Of a DNA stretch of 64,000 nucleotides, positions 1 to 12,278 are shown piece after piece. The notes under the pieces were generated by a model. It was not told the DNA's origin and made no database searches. It saw only the letters and a list, made by a program, of their open reading frames with translations. The stretch covers positions 1,125,501-1,189,500 of the forward strand of contig BDSI01000006.1 in assembly GCA_003117195.1 (NCBI GenBank), read 5' to 3'. The translations under genes were made by a program, and so were the position numbers. Each line of letters opens with the position of its first letter. The stretch's first letter is position 1. Source of the stretch: Eudorina sp. 2006-703-Eu-15. Lineage: Eukaryota; Chlorophyta; Chlorophyceae; Chlamydomonadales; Volvocaceae.

Positions 1-1001
1 TGGGAACCGTGGATTGGGAACCGTGGGAGGGGCAGGGTGATATGGTAGCTCCATTGCGTATGGCTGGGCCCAGAGGGAGGGGAGGTGCGTCCGAGGGGAA
101 GGGGGGTTCGGGACCAGAGGGAGGGGGAGTAGCATTCCCTGCTGGGGGTCCAAGGCCGGACATGCGGCCGCACACGGCTCATGGGCGCGGGTGGACATGG
201 CCTGTGCGTGAAGTGGAGGGCGCAGGGGTGAGGTGTCCGGGGAGGCTATTGTAGTGTATGACCAACAACTCATGACAGCATTTTGCATACCGCGCTGGGA
301 GGTCTTTCCGAGGTTGAGGCCGCACGAAGTGCATCGCCGTCGAAGTCGCTGGTCAGGCCGCGCGAGAGGGACATGAGTCTGAGGAACAGATGTGCTGGGA
401 ACGCATCACAGGCGCACAACGGGCTTTCAAGGGATCTTGGACGAAGGCGCAATGCCTGCGGTTCGCCTGGGGGTGGGTTTTTGGCATTTGATGTGCTGCT
501 GGCTGGAGCAGCGGTCCTGGTTGGAACAACGGTCGGATGTGCGAGGTTGGTCGATGTCAGCGTGGCGTTTCCGCATCCCCGGACACGCCAAGTGCATCAA
601 AGACATGTTCGGCCCGTGAGAGACGGTCTGGGGTCGCAGGGGCGGACAGAGCGTCGGTCGTGCCCTCCGCATCCTACCTCGCGCCCGTCATAGGTCCCTG
701 CTGTTGCGTGAGGCGCGGTTCTTCCCTCCATCTCTCCCAGCAGCGGCGCAGCTTCACCCCACCAATGTCCCCGACCCTCCCTCCCTCTCTCTGCCTTCGG
801 CACACGCTGTGTGCCAAGTGCGTCTGCAGCCCAACCCTACACTTCGGATGCCCGCTTTCCTGGTCTGGCATGCCGTCAAGTCCAATCTTGTCTCGACACC
901 CTTTCCCGCCGCTGCGCTGTCCCCCCAGGCAGTCAGCGCAGTGTCTAACGCCTCTGCAACCTTCTAACCCCCTCCTTACCATTGCCCTTGCAACACAACA
1001 G
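1..1001 (+). other. SPT5 upstream intron sequence, no exon recognised
   Basis: No stretch here resembles the SPT5 NGN domain or the preceding acidic region, and the first supported exon begins after a CAACAG acceptor at 1001. The stretch is most simply intron of the same gene. G-rich low-complexity runs fill positions 60-130, and pyrimidine-rich sequence precedes the acceptor. Confidence 0.5.
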
Positions 1002-4000
1002 ACCGAGGAGCAGCGCAAGAAAAACCCGTTCGGCCGGGCACCGACAGTGCGGCCCGTGCCCAAGGTGTTCAACCCGGAGGACGCGCGCTTGGCCGGTGGG
1101 TGGGCAGAGAGTCCCGAAACGTGCTTTTGTCCAAGGCTTGGGAAGGGTTTGTTTATACTCGCAAACTTCGCGGCTGTGACGGTAAGGGAGGCCTCTGCGT
1201 TCAGCACTCCCGTCCCGATAGGAGGTTTGAACCCGCGGGACCTTGGAGCCCATGTCCCTATGTGCCAGCGTCCAGTCGCGACTGGCAGCCTCCCTGCCCC
1301 CCCAGCGGCCATCCTCCCGGGTGCCTCCTTCCTTGCTGTGATTCTGTGCGAAACTATGTATCACGTGGCCGACAGGCAGTGCAGCTCGCTTTCCCGGGTT
1401 CCCTGCCGGCCTCAGACTGAACTCACTTCGCATCTTCTCGTGCCCGCCCCCGCCCCCCTACCCGTACCTACCCATGTCCTATACCCCACCCATACCCCGT
1501 CCAGGTCTTTTGGTTCAGCGCATGCAAGCCCAGGACGGAATGCCCTCCTACCAGGTCCTCTCCCATCTGTTTGTGGGCGGATACCTGCAGCGGAAAGTGG
1601 GCATCAAGGTGCGGTCGACGGCCGGCCCGCCTGTGCCCGTGCGCATAAACGTGCGCATACTCATTATAGAATGCACACCATGTGACACGCGCTTCTTCGC
1701 GGGGTATGGGCACGTGCCTCGGGGGCGTGCCTCGTGTCGGTCAATTCCTGCGACTCCCTGCCATGTGGGTCTCGCCTACTCGTTTCGAGACCCGTGGACT
1801 GCGGCTCGAAGGGCCATACGACGCGGCTCGCGCACCTCTCCACCCCTTCCAAGCGCGCGGCCTGGGCGGGCAACCAGGGAGCACCCCGTCAAGCCGTCAT
1901 ATGTGAATATGGAGCTTCGGTCCCGCCCGCGTCTCGTCGAGTGTCGGGGTGTCAGTCGATTCCGTCGGGGTGTCAGTCGATTCCGTCGGGGTGTCAGTCG
2001 ATGCCATGGCTTGGTTTTTCATCCACACGCGTGCACCCACCCTGTCAAAATCCGCATCCACCGCATGCCTGCCCGTCATCCAGTTCGTCCCCCTCACCGT
2101 CCTCTCACCGTCCCCTCACCGTCCCAACCCGCCCCGCGACGCGTTGTTGCCTCGCAGACGCTCATCGTACTTGATACACTGCCTGGTCTGGAGGAGGTGG
2201 CCCGCTTCAACGCCGGCGCCACCGCCGGGGACGACGACGCGCCCGCCACCGACCTTTCCTCGCTTATGGCCACGTTGCCCACGGACGGCACGGCAGCCAG
2301 CAAGGGCACCTTCATGAAGGGCGATAAGGCAAGGCGGGGAAATGGGGGATGAAGAACATTTACGCGAATCGCAGAATCCAGTTCCTTCACGGCAGTAACC
2401 TGTGCACGCCACGGAACCGAGATGAAGGCGCGTGTTGTTGCACTTGCGGGGCAGGACGGAGGAAGCGACCCGCACTATCTCGCGACCCGCCCCTTGCGCC
2501 TTCAAGCCGTTGCCATCTGACGCACCGATGCACCGACCCACTGCTGTCTGGGCCTGTCTGGGCCTGTCTGGACCCGCTCCAAAACCATCGAGCTGGCTTG
2601 GGGGAAACTAACAAGCCACGGGCTCTGTTTCGGTGCGGCCATCCGCTGGCCCGGCTGTGGGTTGCGCTTCTGTCCCTGTGCGACCCGCGACCGCCGCCAC
2701 GGCACGGCACGGTGCCTTTCCTCCCTCCGCCCGCAGTTGGACGCATCATGGACGCGCGTCCATCCCTCAAATGGACTGCATCCGGGTTGGCACCGCACCC
2801 ACTCACCCACACAGTCATTGATGCTGGAAACGTAGCCAAGGCCGCTGCTGCAGCCGAATCTCCCTTCACTGCGCGCAGTCGACTATCGCCACCTGGTCGC
2901 TCTTCCCTATCCCCCCCTACCTGCCAGCGCAGTTTGAAATGTCTTCCAATTTCCCATACCCCCCGGCCTGCCGTCCTGGCACACCTTGCCGGTTGCACAC
3001 GGCACTCACGCCCTTCGTAGTGGTTCTACTGTCCGCCGGCGGGTCGCCTTCGGATGAACGACAACCCTCCCCCGCCCCCTCCCGCAGGTGCGCATCATCA
3101 AGGGCGACCTGGAGAACCTGACAGCCCGGGTGACGGGCCTGACGCCGGACGGCACCAAGGTCACTGCCATCCCCGACATCAAGGGCTTCGCGGAGGAGGT
3201 GGACTTCGACCCGGACGAGCTGATCAAGGTCTTCGCGGTAGGTGCCTCCTGGCGAGGCGCCCGAGCGTGGTGGGCGGGGTTGCAAGGCGCCACCCACCCC
3301 CCGGGGCCGCGGCAGGAGGTCTCCGGTACGACTGCGGCTCCGGGGGTTGGGTGATCGGCGGGTCGGTCCGGGGCCGCCTGCTGAGCCGCCAAGGGGAGTG
3401 GAGGAGGAGCGCGTGGCTGACGTGGTTTTGGCTGGGGTGTGTGTGCAGACGTGGGTCTCCTTCGTGTGTGTGCGTGCTTTCCTTCAGGAGCCGCCCTCTG
3501 TTGCGCGCCGCTTGGCGCCACTGCACCACGCGCGTTTCCGCGAGCTCCCTCAATAAGGCATCGCAGCGACTGATTGAACCTCCCGGTTTTACTCGGCCAT
3601 TAAGGACACCCCCCCGTCCGACAACGTCGATGAACGTATTGCGATGTTTGTCGGTTCACTTCCGTCTTCGTCGTGAAAACGGCCCGTTTCCGCGACGTGA
3701 GCTGACCGCATCTGCCATGGGCACTGCCTCTGCCGCTGTCCCTAGACACCTTAACCCCCACTCCCTCCCTCCCCTCCGCCTCGCAGGTGGGCCAGCGCGT
3801 GCGTGTCCTGGCGGGTAACTACGCCGGGGACACGGGCATGGTGGTGCGGGTGGAGGACGCGCTCTGCTACCTTATCTCGGACACCAGTCGGGAGGAGATC
3901 AAGGTCTTCGCCAGGTGGGCGCGTGTGTGTGTGTACGTGTGTACGTGAGCGTGTGTACGTGAGCGTGTGTACGGGAGTGTTTGGTGGCAGGAACCTTCAC

Positions 4001-7000
4001 GTAGAGCAGTATCGAATCACAGGTGTGGCATGCGCGTGAGAAGGAGACCTGCCCTGCCACCTGCACCGTACCTTGCGCCCTTGCGCCTCATCACGGCCTG
4101 GTCCCTCGCCTTCTGCGCCGCCTCCGCCGCCGCCTCCTCCGCTCCCTCTGCCTCCTCCGCCTCCTCCTTACCCTCCAGGGACCTGACGGAGAGCGAGGTG
4201 GTGGCCTCGGGCATCGAGATGCTGGGCGAGTACCAGCTGCACGACCTGGTGCAGATCAACCAGTCCTCTGCGGGAATCATTGTCAAGATCGAGAAGGATG
4301 CGGCAAGGGTGAGCGGCACTGGAGGGAAGGGGCAGATGGAGGGAGGGGAAAGGGGGAGATGCAGGGTAGGAGGGTGGGGGGAGGGCCCGGGCCGCGCGGC
4401 GGCCACCGGGTGCGGTGGGGCGAGAGGCGGCAGACGCAAGGGATGCGGCAGGGAGGTCGATGAGGTACTGGAGGAGGTAATGGAGGTTGCCGAGGGGCCG
4501 CAGGGCAGGGCGGGGGGAAAGGGGGCGACCATTGGGCAGCCGTCTGTGGACCTACCAATCGCGTTTCCACCCTATTAAGCTTGCGCACTGCGCGAAGACC
4601 GGCCCACTGGCCGGGACGGATCAGCCGGCCGCGTGGCTGGTTTGTGGACATGACTGCTCCGCCTGTCCTGCGTACCTGCCCTTGGCGGTCCCGCCCTCCC
4701 GCCCTCCCGCCCTTCTCACCCACCGGCCACTCATCTGCATCAATCCCGCTTTTGCCCAATTACTCCCCACTCTCGTCTCATAATACCTCTTTCTTCCCTT
4801 CCTCCCAGTCGAACCGTCGCCCTGGCAGCAGCGCAGTTTGAAAATGTCTACCAATTTCCTACACCCCGCCCTCGACCCCCAGGTGCTCACCAGCAACGGC
4901 ACCCCCGACCAGCCCGACGTGCGGCTGTGTCGGCTCACGGACATCCAGCGCAAGGTCACGTACAAGCAGAAGCCCGTCACGCAGGACCAGGCGGGCAACC
5001 CGGTGAGGGCGCACCTCTCGCAGGGGGAACTGAGAGCGCCAGAGGGTCCCGACTGGGGAGGGGACATGACTGGCTACACAGCGAACGAACCCATCGAGAC
5101 GGCAGGCCGCCCGGGCTGACATGCGCTCCGCGCAATGTGCCCTCACGCACACACACATGCACACGTACATGCACGTGTGCTGGTGACTTTCGCTTCGTTT
5201 CTCCTCGAACACCTTCACGCCTCACCCACACGCCTCACCCACACGCCTCACCCACACGCCCACCCACATGCCTCACCCACCCGCCCCCCCCCCGGCCCCC
5301 AGGTCCGCGAGAAGGACTACGTGGTGATCCAGTCGGGGCGCATGAAAGAGCGCGGCGGCAGTGTGGCCTTCATCTGGCGCGGCACCCTGTTCCTGCACTG
5401 CAAGGACGTCACGGAGAACGGCGGCTACGTCGCGGTGCGGTCCTTCGCCACCCGACTGCGCGGCGCGCCCGGCGGCAGCGGAGCCGGCGGCTCCCTCAAC
5501 TCTGCGCGCGCCAGCGCGATCCTCGGCGGCACGCCCGGCAGCGTGCGCAGCACCCCGGGCAGCGTCGGGCCGTCGCCCGGCGGCGGGTACGGCGGCGGCG
5601 GCGGGTATAACAGATACACGCCGGCGTCGCCGCGGCCGGACGACCCGTCCAGCAGCAGCAGCGGCGGGTTCAGCGGCGGCGGCAGCATCGGCGCGGATGG
5701 GAAATTCCAGATGTCGCTGCCGTCGCGTGGGGGTGGCGGGCGCGGCGGGTACGGCGGTGGGGGGCAGCAGGGCGGAGGCGGCGGGTCGTACAGCGGTCGG
5801 TCGTACCAGGCGCAGGCGCACTCCCAATACCTGGGCAAAGTGGTGAGTTGCGCGGCCGGGTGGAGGTCACGGGTGCATCCAGGGCTGCTAGTGTATCTTA
5901 TCTGTAAATGTCTGGTGACAAAATATACAACATGTATGTTGTGTTACACGATTACTTTGTCGGTCCGAGTGGGTCAACAGATGTCGGGCCGCCGCTTGAG
6001 AACCTCCTGGGACCTCCGTGTGCGCTTCGAAGCAGCGGCGCCGTCTGATCCGCGACGCGGGGAGGAGGTGATGGCTTCCTTCTTCGTCGGCACACTGTGT
6101 GTTCGCGGGCGCCGCCGCGACGTCCGTGTTGGCGCCGCGCGCTGCCGTCGCTGTGCGCTCCGGCCTTCTCTTTTCCGGCCCTGCGCATGTCATTTATGCT
6201 CTCCCACACCAATCCGCTGCGTCACCTGCCCTCCCTCCCCTCCCTCCTCTCCCCCGCGTCCCCTCTCCCACCCCCGTGCCCCCCTCCAACCAGGTGCGCG
6301 TGACCAAGGGTCCCTACAACGGCTACCGCGGCCGCGTCAAGCAGCAGACCGCCACCCACGTGCAGTTGGAGCTGGATGCGGTGGCGGGACGGCCTGTGAC
6401 GGTGCCCATGGAGTATGTGACGCTGGGGGAGGCGCCGCGCGCGGGCGCCGCGGCGGCCATGGTGACGGCGGGCTACCGCGCTGGGCCGGGGTACGGCCCC
6501 TCCTCGGGGGCTCGCGGCGGCGACGGACGCTGGGGTTCCGACGGGTGGGTCCGTAACCGACCGCGGTGCTTGTTCGAACCTGTCACTCTGACAGTGCGGT
6601 GATTGATAACCGGTGATGGAGACGGTCATGGCCGAGGCTACGAGAGTGCGGTTTTGGGAAACGGAGTGGGGTGGTTGGTGGGTTCGATCATTCCACGTCA
6701 TCACTGCGGTCATTGCCGTGATGGATGACGTCCCACCGGGTAGTCCTTTGCAGGTGCAGGGAGGGGTTGGAATCCAGGATGGCCGTGTGACGTGGCGGCG
6801 CTCTCACTACTGCCCCGTCGTTCCGCGTCGTTCCGCGAACCTTGCCTGCCTCCCAGCCGGGGCCCCAGGGTGCTGGGGGACGGCAAGGTGCCGCCGGCCG
6901 CGGGCCGCATGCCCCTCCAGGGGCCACCAGCGCTGCTTCGCTCCATCGCCCTGAACCGGCCGCCCCAGTCTGCATGTTTTTACCGGGAGAGAGGACCTGC

Positions 7001-9903
7001 TCTGACAGACAACCTTGCTGCCACGCTCTGTGTGTGTGTGCGTGTGTGTCGTGGCCTCTTGTTGCCCCTCCAGGCACCCCCCGCAGACGCCAGCGCACCC
7101 GGGCATGCAGACACCCGCCCACTACTCCATGACGCCCGCCCATCCGTCCATGACGCCCGCACACGCGCCGTACACACCGGCACATGCGCCGTACACCCCC
7201 GCGCACCACACCTCGGGCGAGAACGACGGCTACTGGGGCGACGGCGGCTCGCGGCACCAGCCCATGACGGCCCCCACGCCCGGCTACGGCGGCACCGCGC
7301 CCACGCCGCAGCAGCAGGCCATGACGCCCGCGCTGACGCCCCAGGGCTTCACTCCGCAGGAGACCATGCACGCGCCCACGCCGGCCGACATGCACCCACA
7401 TCACCACGGAGTGGCGGGTGAGGCGGACGTGGGGACTAGCGCGCGGGCTGGGGGAGGCGGAGGGAGAGGAGGAGGGCGCGGGTTTTCGGGGAAGGGGGGA
7501 GGGACAACACGGCCAACACATACAAACCACAACACACCATACATTGGGGTGGTTCGGGCGGATTTCTGTGCTAAACACATTTCAGTTCATAAAACACATC
7601 TTGGTATGTGGGCCGTGCGGCCCGACCGGTCCTCCGACCTCTCGTTCTGGACACGTCTTTCATTTTCAGCCCCGACCCCTCCCCGCGGAAACCGCGGCCA
7701 GGCACCCCCAACCTGGCGCCCACCCCCGGCCTGGCGCGCACGCCCTACCTGTCCGCGCCGACCCCCGGAATGGACACCGCGCCCACCCCCGGAGGAGGCC
7801 ACTACGACGCCGGGGGATACACCCCGGGCAGCCACGCCGGCACGGGCACGCCCGGCCTCACCGCGCCTACGCCGGGTATGCCCACCGCGTATACGCCCGC
7901 CTTCACTCCCTCGGGTCACATCTACACGCCGGGTACACCAGGTGAGTGCTGCCGAAAAAGTTATGATGCATATACATGTCTTGCGCGAAGCTGTCTGCGC
8001 GTTTTGAGCGACAGACATGGGCATGCATGTGTTTGTTGAGAAGCCCGCCCGCATGCGTGTGTGTTTGTGTTTTGTGCGTCGTGTACGGTACTAGGCCCAC
8101 CTGCCCGAGGATTGCGTGTGTTGTTCAGCCCGCCTGACCTAAACCTCGTTGAAAGAATGCAAAATTGAAGCGCGCGTGTGTGTTAGATAAGAGACCCGCC
8201 CGACCCAAACCAAGTACCAAAATTACCATATTAACCTGCAAATTGGACAACATGAAAACAGCAACAAGGGAGCCGCGCCACCACCGACAAAGTTTGCAGA
8301 ACAAAACAAGACCCGGCAGGAAGTAGGCGGCCCAGCAGTACCCGGGGACGCGCGCGTGTGTGTAAAACGAAATCGTGTGTGTGTTTGATCATAAGCAGGC
8401 AGAGCAGGAGTGCGTGACATGCAAGGGGCCGAACAGCGTCCAACAGTGCGCGTGTTTAAAAGGAAACTGAGCCGCGAGAAGCGTGTGTGTTTGTGCGTGT
8501 CCAAACGAGGACTGAGCCTCTAGCCGAGCTAGGACCGGCAAAGCAGGTGTTGTGGACAGTGAGCCGCGAACGTACCCATCCGCCCGTCGGCTGCTTTTGT
8601 ACCCGGCCTCATTCCGCTGCGTGTGCCCGGGTTCGTTCTGGGTCCGTTTGTGTTCATTCAACCTCCACCCCATCTCTTTCGTAGCATACACCATGCCCAG
8701 GTCCGAGCTAGCCACCCTTGCAGCCAGCGCATCTGTTGTCCGCACTTGGTTAACTGTCAAACCGCCTACTTATTCCGCGCGGGCTTCCCTCAAAATCACA
8801 ACGATCCATGACCGGCTCCCGGGCCGCCGCCTCGGGCACGGTCGGCGCAGGCCTGGATGTGGGCACGCCCGCGGTGATGGGCATCGTGGAGGACTTCGGC
8901 ACGTGGGGCGGCATCCTGGTGCAAACGCCGGACGGCAGGTCGTGCGTGGTGCGGTCCGCGCAGCCGGATGGGACACTCAGCCTGCAGCCGGGGACCTACT
9001 CGCAAGACACCGGCTTCATCGCGGACGGTGAGGAGGCGACGGGGGGGGAACAGAGGGGCCGGGGTCACGACCCGCGGGTCTGATCAGCAGGATGCGCTGC
9101 AGTGGGCATGCAGGCGTGGTGGTGCGGCATGGAAGTGTTGTGCGGCATGGGAGTGTGGTGCGTCAATTGTGCTATTTAATAAGCACTGCAGCCCATGGGT
9201 TGAAGCGAACAAGCCCAGGGCCCCAGGCACACCCAGTCCGTGGACACGTACGTGCAGCTGGGTTACGTTGGGTCCACCTGCTATGCGCGGCGTGGGTGGA
9301 TGGGGACTGGGGCTGGGGGCCGTGGGCGCCAGGGCAATGGAGCGCCGGCCTGGGGGCACTTGACAGCTGCTTCCCAAGGCAAGCAGGTCTGGGGTGTCGG
9401 GATGCTGTTTGCAGTAGCTACGCTCAGCTCCTTGATTCGCACCCGTTAGCGCAGCACGGCATTCTACTCTCCCCCCCGTGTTGGGAGGTTCCGTGTAGGT
9501 CTCCGCTCCTGCAGGCTGCTGTACGCTCCACGGGCCGTCTCACGTCGGGCTCATGCGAATGACGCGCCCACGGAATCCCTGCGACCCGGGGCCCCCCCAC
9601 CCCGCCTTCCCTGCTTTCTTTTTTCAATTTAACCCCGCCTTCCCCCGTTGCCCCCCACCCCCTTCCCTGCTCGCCTTGCTCGCAGGCGCCGCCGCGCTGG
9701 AGACGCACGACGCCCGCGCGGTGCAGGTTGTGCGCCCCTCCAAGCGCGACAAGGTCAAGGTCATCAAGGCGGAGACGCAGGACGTGCTGGGCGTCACGGG
9801 CACGCTCATCGGCATTGATAATGCGGACGGCATCGTCAAGTGCGACGTCAGCAACGACATGAAGATCCTGGACATGACCTACTTGGCCAAGGTGGTGGCG
9901 TGA
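1002..9903 (+). CDS. SPT5: Transcription elongation factor SPT5 (C-terminal part; 5' end outside window)
   Basis: SPT5 pairs with SPT4 as DSIF on RNA polymerase II and controls pausing and processivity in the nucleus. My exon model is 1002-1095, 1505-1608, 2158-2328, 3088-3237, 3787-3914, 4179-4308, 4883-5002, 5303-5842, 6294-6544, 7074-7417, 7702-7941, 8851-9027, 9686-9903. All phases agree, giving 888 codons plus TGA. The protein follows the metazoan/plant order: the linker after NGN (exons 1-3), KOW with GDK|VRIIKGDLENL (3088), KOW with VLAGNYAGDTGMVVRVED (3787), KOW with VREKDYVVIQSGRMKERGG and FLHCKDVTENGG (5303), a Gly-rich linker, KOW with VRVTKGPYNGYRGRVK (6294), a TP-rich C-terminal repeat region (7074-7941), and the last two KOW-like modules (8851-9903). 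The NGN domain and start codon lie upstream of base 1. The intron at 2329-3087 uses a GC donor. A 31-nt micro-exon at 6857-6887 combined with an acceptor at 7086 would also keep frame. Confidence 0.93.
1946..2005 (+). repeat. 21-bp tandem repeat in SPT5 intron
   Basis: Nearly three identical copies of a 21-bp unit beginning GGGGTGTCAGTCGATTCCG lie inside the intron 1609-2157. The last copy is truncated. No coding role is seen. Confidence 0.9.
2329..3087 (+). other. GC-AG intron in SPT5
   Basis: The exon ending in Gly-Asp-Lys stops at 2328 with donor AAG|GCAAGG, and the next exon starts after CCCGCAG at 3087. Joining them gives GDK|VRIIKGDL, which matches the conserved GDKVRI start of the SPT5 KOW domain. 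No GT donor keeps this junction. It is a rare but known donor class. Confidence 0.85.
2921..2960 (+). repeat. Dispersed intronic repeat, copy 1 (shortened)
   Basis: This is a core of about 40 bp containing GCGCAGTTTGAAATGTC. It is shared with copies at 4809-4863 (same gene) and 35438-35492 (multicopper oxidase intron, reverse strand). It lies in the GC-AG intron of SPT5. Confidence 0.75.
3922..3975 (+). repeat. GT-rich minisatellite directly after an SPT5 donor
   Basis: A run of GTGTGT followed by units of the form GTGTACGTGAGC starts 8 bases after the exon end at 3914. Confidence 0.8.
4809..4863 (+). repeat. Dispersed intronic repeat, copy 2
   Basis: This 55-bp copy runs from TCGAACCGTCGCCCTGGC to CTACCAATTTCC. 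It ends about 20 bases before the acceptor of the exon at 4883. It is nearly identical to the reverse complement of 35438-35492. Confidence 0.85.
5219..5280 (+). repeat. 13-bp tandem repeat upstream of SPT5 acceptor
   Basis: About four to five copies of CGCCTCACCCACA, the last two degenerate, end 22 bases before the exon at 5303. They form part of an extended C-rich tract leading into the acceptor. Confidence 0.9.
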
Positions 9904-12278
9904 GAGGGGAGGGGCGAGAGCCGCCGCAGGGGACTCGGTGGACGGGGGGGGACCACGCGGGCGCCCGGGGGTCAAGGGTCGTCGTGCGCCGGCCCCCTTG
10001 GGGGGCGGCCTATGCGGAGGTATGGGTGGGGAGTAGGGCGGCGAGGCGGAGGACGAAGGGAGAAGCTCGGTGCTAGGGGATCAGATCAATGCATTCTCTG
10101 ATGGGGCCATGCGCAAGTGCGCAGTTGCGGGATGGTGGACTATGTGGGTTGGATGACCCGGCGGGATGTCTGGGGGATGTCCGGGGGATATGGGCACCAG
10201 CCTGTCGGATGGATACCGTCGGAGTTGCGTGGGACGGGCGGTTGATCGCATGGCGGGGCACGGCAGCACACACACGGCATGGGGCTCCAGCGGGGGTCGG
10301 CCACCGAAAAAACGGCCGACCCCCGCCACCGTTTCTCGCGGAAGTCATGGGCCCCGGTTTGGGTTAGCTCTGTTTGTCTGTTATACTCAAGAGAGAGCGT
10401 TAGTTCGTACGTAGACGTCTGGGAGTGCGGCCTGGGCATCGGAGCATCGGTTACGATTGACCGTTCAAGTGTTCCTTGTATGGCAAGAAGGTGCTCGTCT
10501 GTGGCCTGTATGCTGCGAGGGGCATGGCCACTGGAGTACTGGTAGTGAATGTCGTCGAGCGCTCTGACAGGGAAAGGGTAGGATGCTGACGGGCGCAACG
10601 CGCTGTAACAGGTTGCTGATTTGCGTAGCCAGGGCTGCAGTGGTCAAAGTTTCTCAGGTAGGGAGCTTATAAGTCACATGTGACATCGTGCTCACGACCG
10701 CGCAGACTGCCGTTCTGTCGGTTGTTCTGACGGAAATCGAAGGTTGTTGCAGAACGGCAAGTCGCACGTCAATGTTGCAGTTGTGCGACCAGCTGTACTG
10801 GCGTGCGTGCGTTCTGCTGTAGGATAACTTCTAGTACCTGTTACAGTTTAAAAAACTAGTTGCTTGGCGCCTGTTGACGCAAGTCCCGTCGGTTGCAACA
10901 ACTGCCGGGTAGGAGTTGCTTCGAACTACGCGTTTCAGGGCCCCGTATAGTCGCCAAGGAGACAGTCAGGCTGTCTTGGCAGCGCTCATATTTTCAAGGA
11001 AGGATCAATAGTCAACTGTCCCGTTCGTCTGCCTGCATAGTAAGTTGCAAACAGTTCAATCGTCTGGCAGCCCTATTGAAAATAGTCCTGTGCAGTACGA
11101 TTCAACGTTATATGGCCTGCAAATATGCACTGCAGAGGTCTGCAGACAGTACGTTGTGTACTTCGTACCTGCGGTAATGAAGGCAAACAACCACGTCCAT
11201 ATCGCTGTGATGTAATTCCTGCAAAAACTTTTCTTAAAGGCATCTGACATTATCAAATTGCACCGACGACGTAAGGTTCCGGTGGTCAACCTGGGTGAAT
11301 TTACGGCGAGCTTGTTAATGACCGATTGACCGTGTCCGACCCAGACATCGATAAGGAAATGCATTGTTGTGTGGCGATTTAATGGAAATTATAGGAAGGA
11401 TTTCTGGCGCATTCGCCATCCGGCACGTCAGAGCCGGGCACATCCAAGGCCACTACGGCCTGCCGTCTGCATGTTCCTATCCCGGAAAGCATTACAAATG
11501 GGATTTCTTTCAACTGCAGTTCAGTTGGTCGTGCGAGCTGCCATGGAATAGCGATTGGGTTTCTGCACCTTTTTGGGAAAAGGGAACCCGAGAGCTATCA
11601 TAAGCCGCATACTATCTCGTCTGGTCATTCACGACATCCTTTATTGTACGCGGCCAAAAACTTTAATCAAGTTGCTCTGACAGCGGTTAGAGTGTGGACT
11701 AGCCGGGTGACGGTAATGATCCAGAACAATGAACACATATGGCTAGTCGGCGTGGTAATCAAATAAAATAGACAGCAACAATGTATTCCCAAGGAAAACG
11801 ACACATGTGCGAAGATTATGAGCGACTGAATGGCACACAGTAACGGCTTAGTCTTAAGGTCTGCGAAGTATAATTTATTTATCTTCGTGTCTGCTAATTT
11901 TCCAGATCCAATGGCAGCGTTCCTGACAACAGGGCGGCTCGATTACGAGCCAAAAAATGTCAAAACTCACCCCTAGCGCACTCTTAATCTTATTTGAAAA
12001 GCTGAAGACGTTTGTCCTAACTGCCTGACAGAGGCGATCCACGGAGGCGGTCCTTCCTACTCGCGAAGTCGTACGGAAACGGACGTCTTGATTCACTTTT
12101 TAGGTTGCTTCTTGCCCTCATGGTAGAACGTTTCTATTCCGTCAATCACAGAGTGTTCGAAACGAAGGTGTTTCGGTTGTCTCAGACGAGAGTGAAACTT
12201 TAATTCATCTTCGAGTACCTTTTCCTGAGTTCTTAGGATTGCTGACCACACACCTGCGTCTTCTTGCAATCAGCTAGG
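9904..12278. other. SPT5 3' UTR, intergenic space and 5' flank of the CCCH gene
   Basis: No convincing coding exon is seen on either strand. A TGTAA poly(A) signal at 10604-10608 would give SPT5 a 3' UTR of about 700 nt. From about 10650 the sequence becomes distinctly more AT-rich, which fits non-genic DNA and then the promoter and 5' leader of the gene starting at 12279. Small ORFs such as 11364-11603 have no recognisable feature. Confidence 0.5.
10604..10608 (+). promoter_or_regulatory. TGTAA poly(A) signal, SPT5
   Basis: This is the first TGTAA after the SPT5 stop at 9903 on the coding strand. TGTAA is the usual polyadenylation signal in volvocine algae. Confidence 0.55.
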
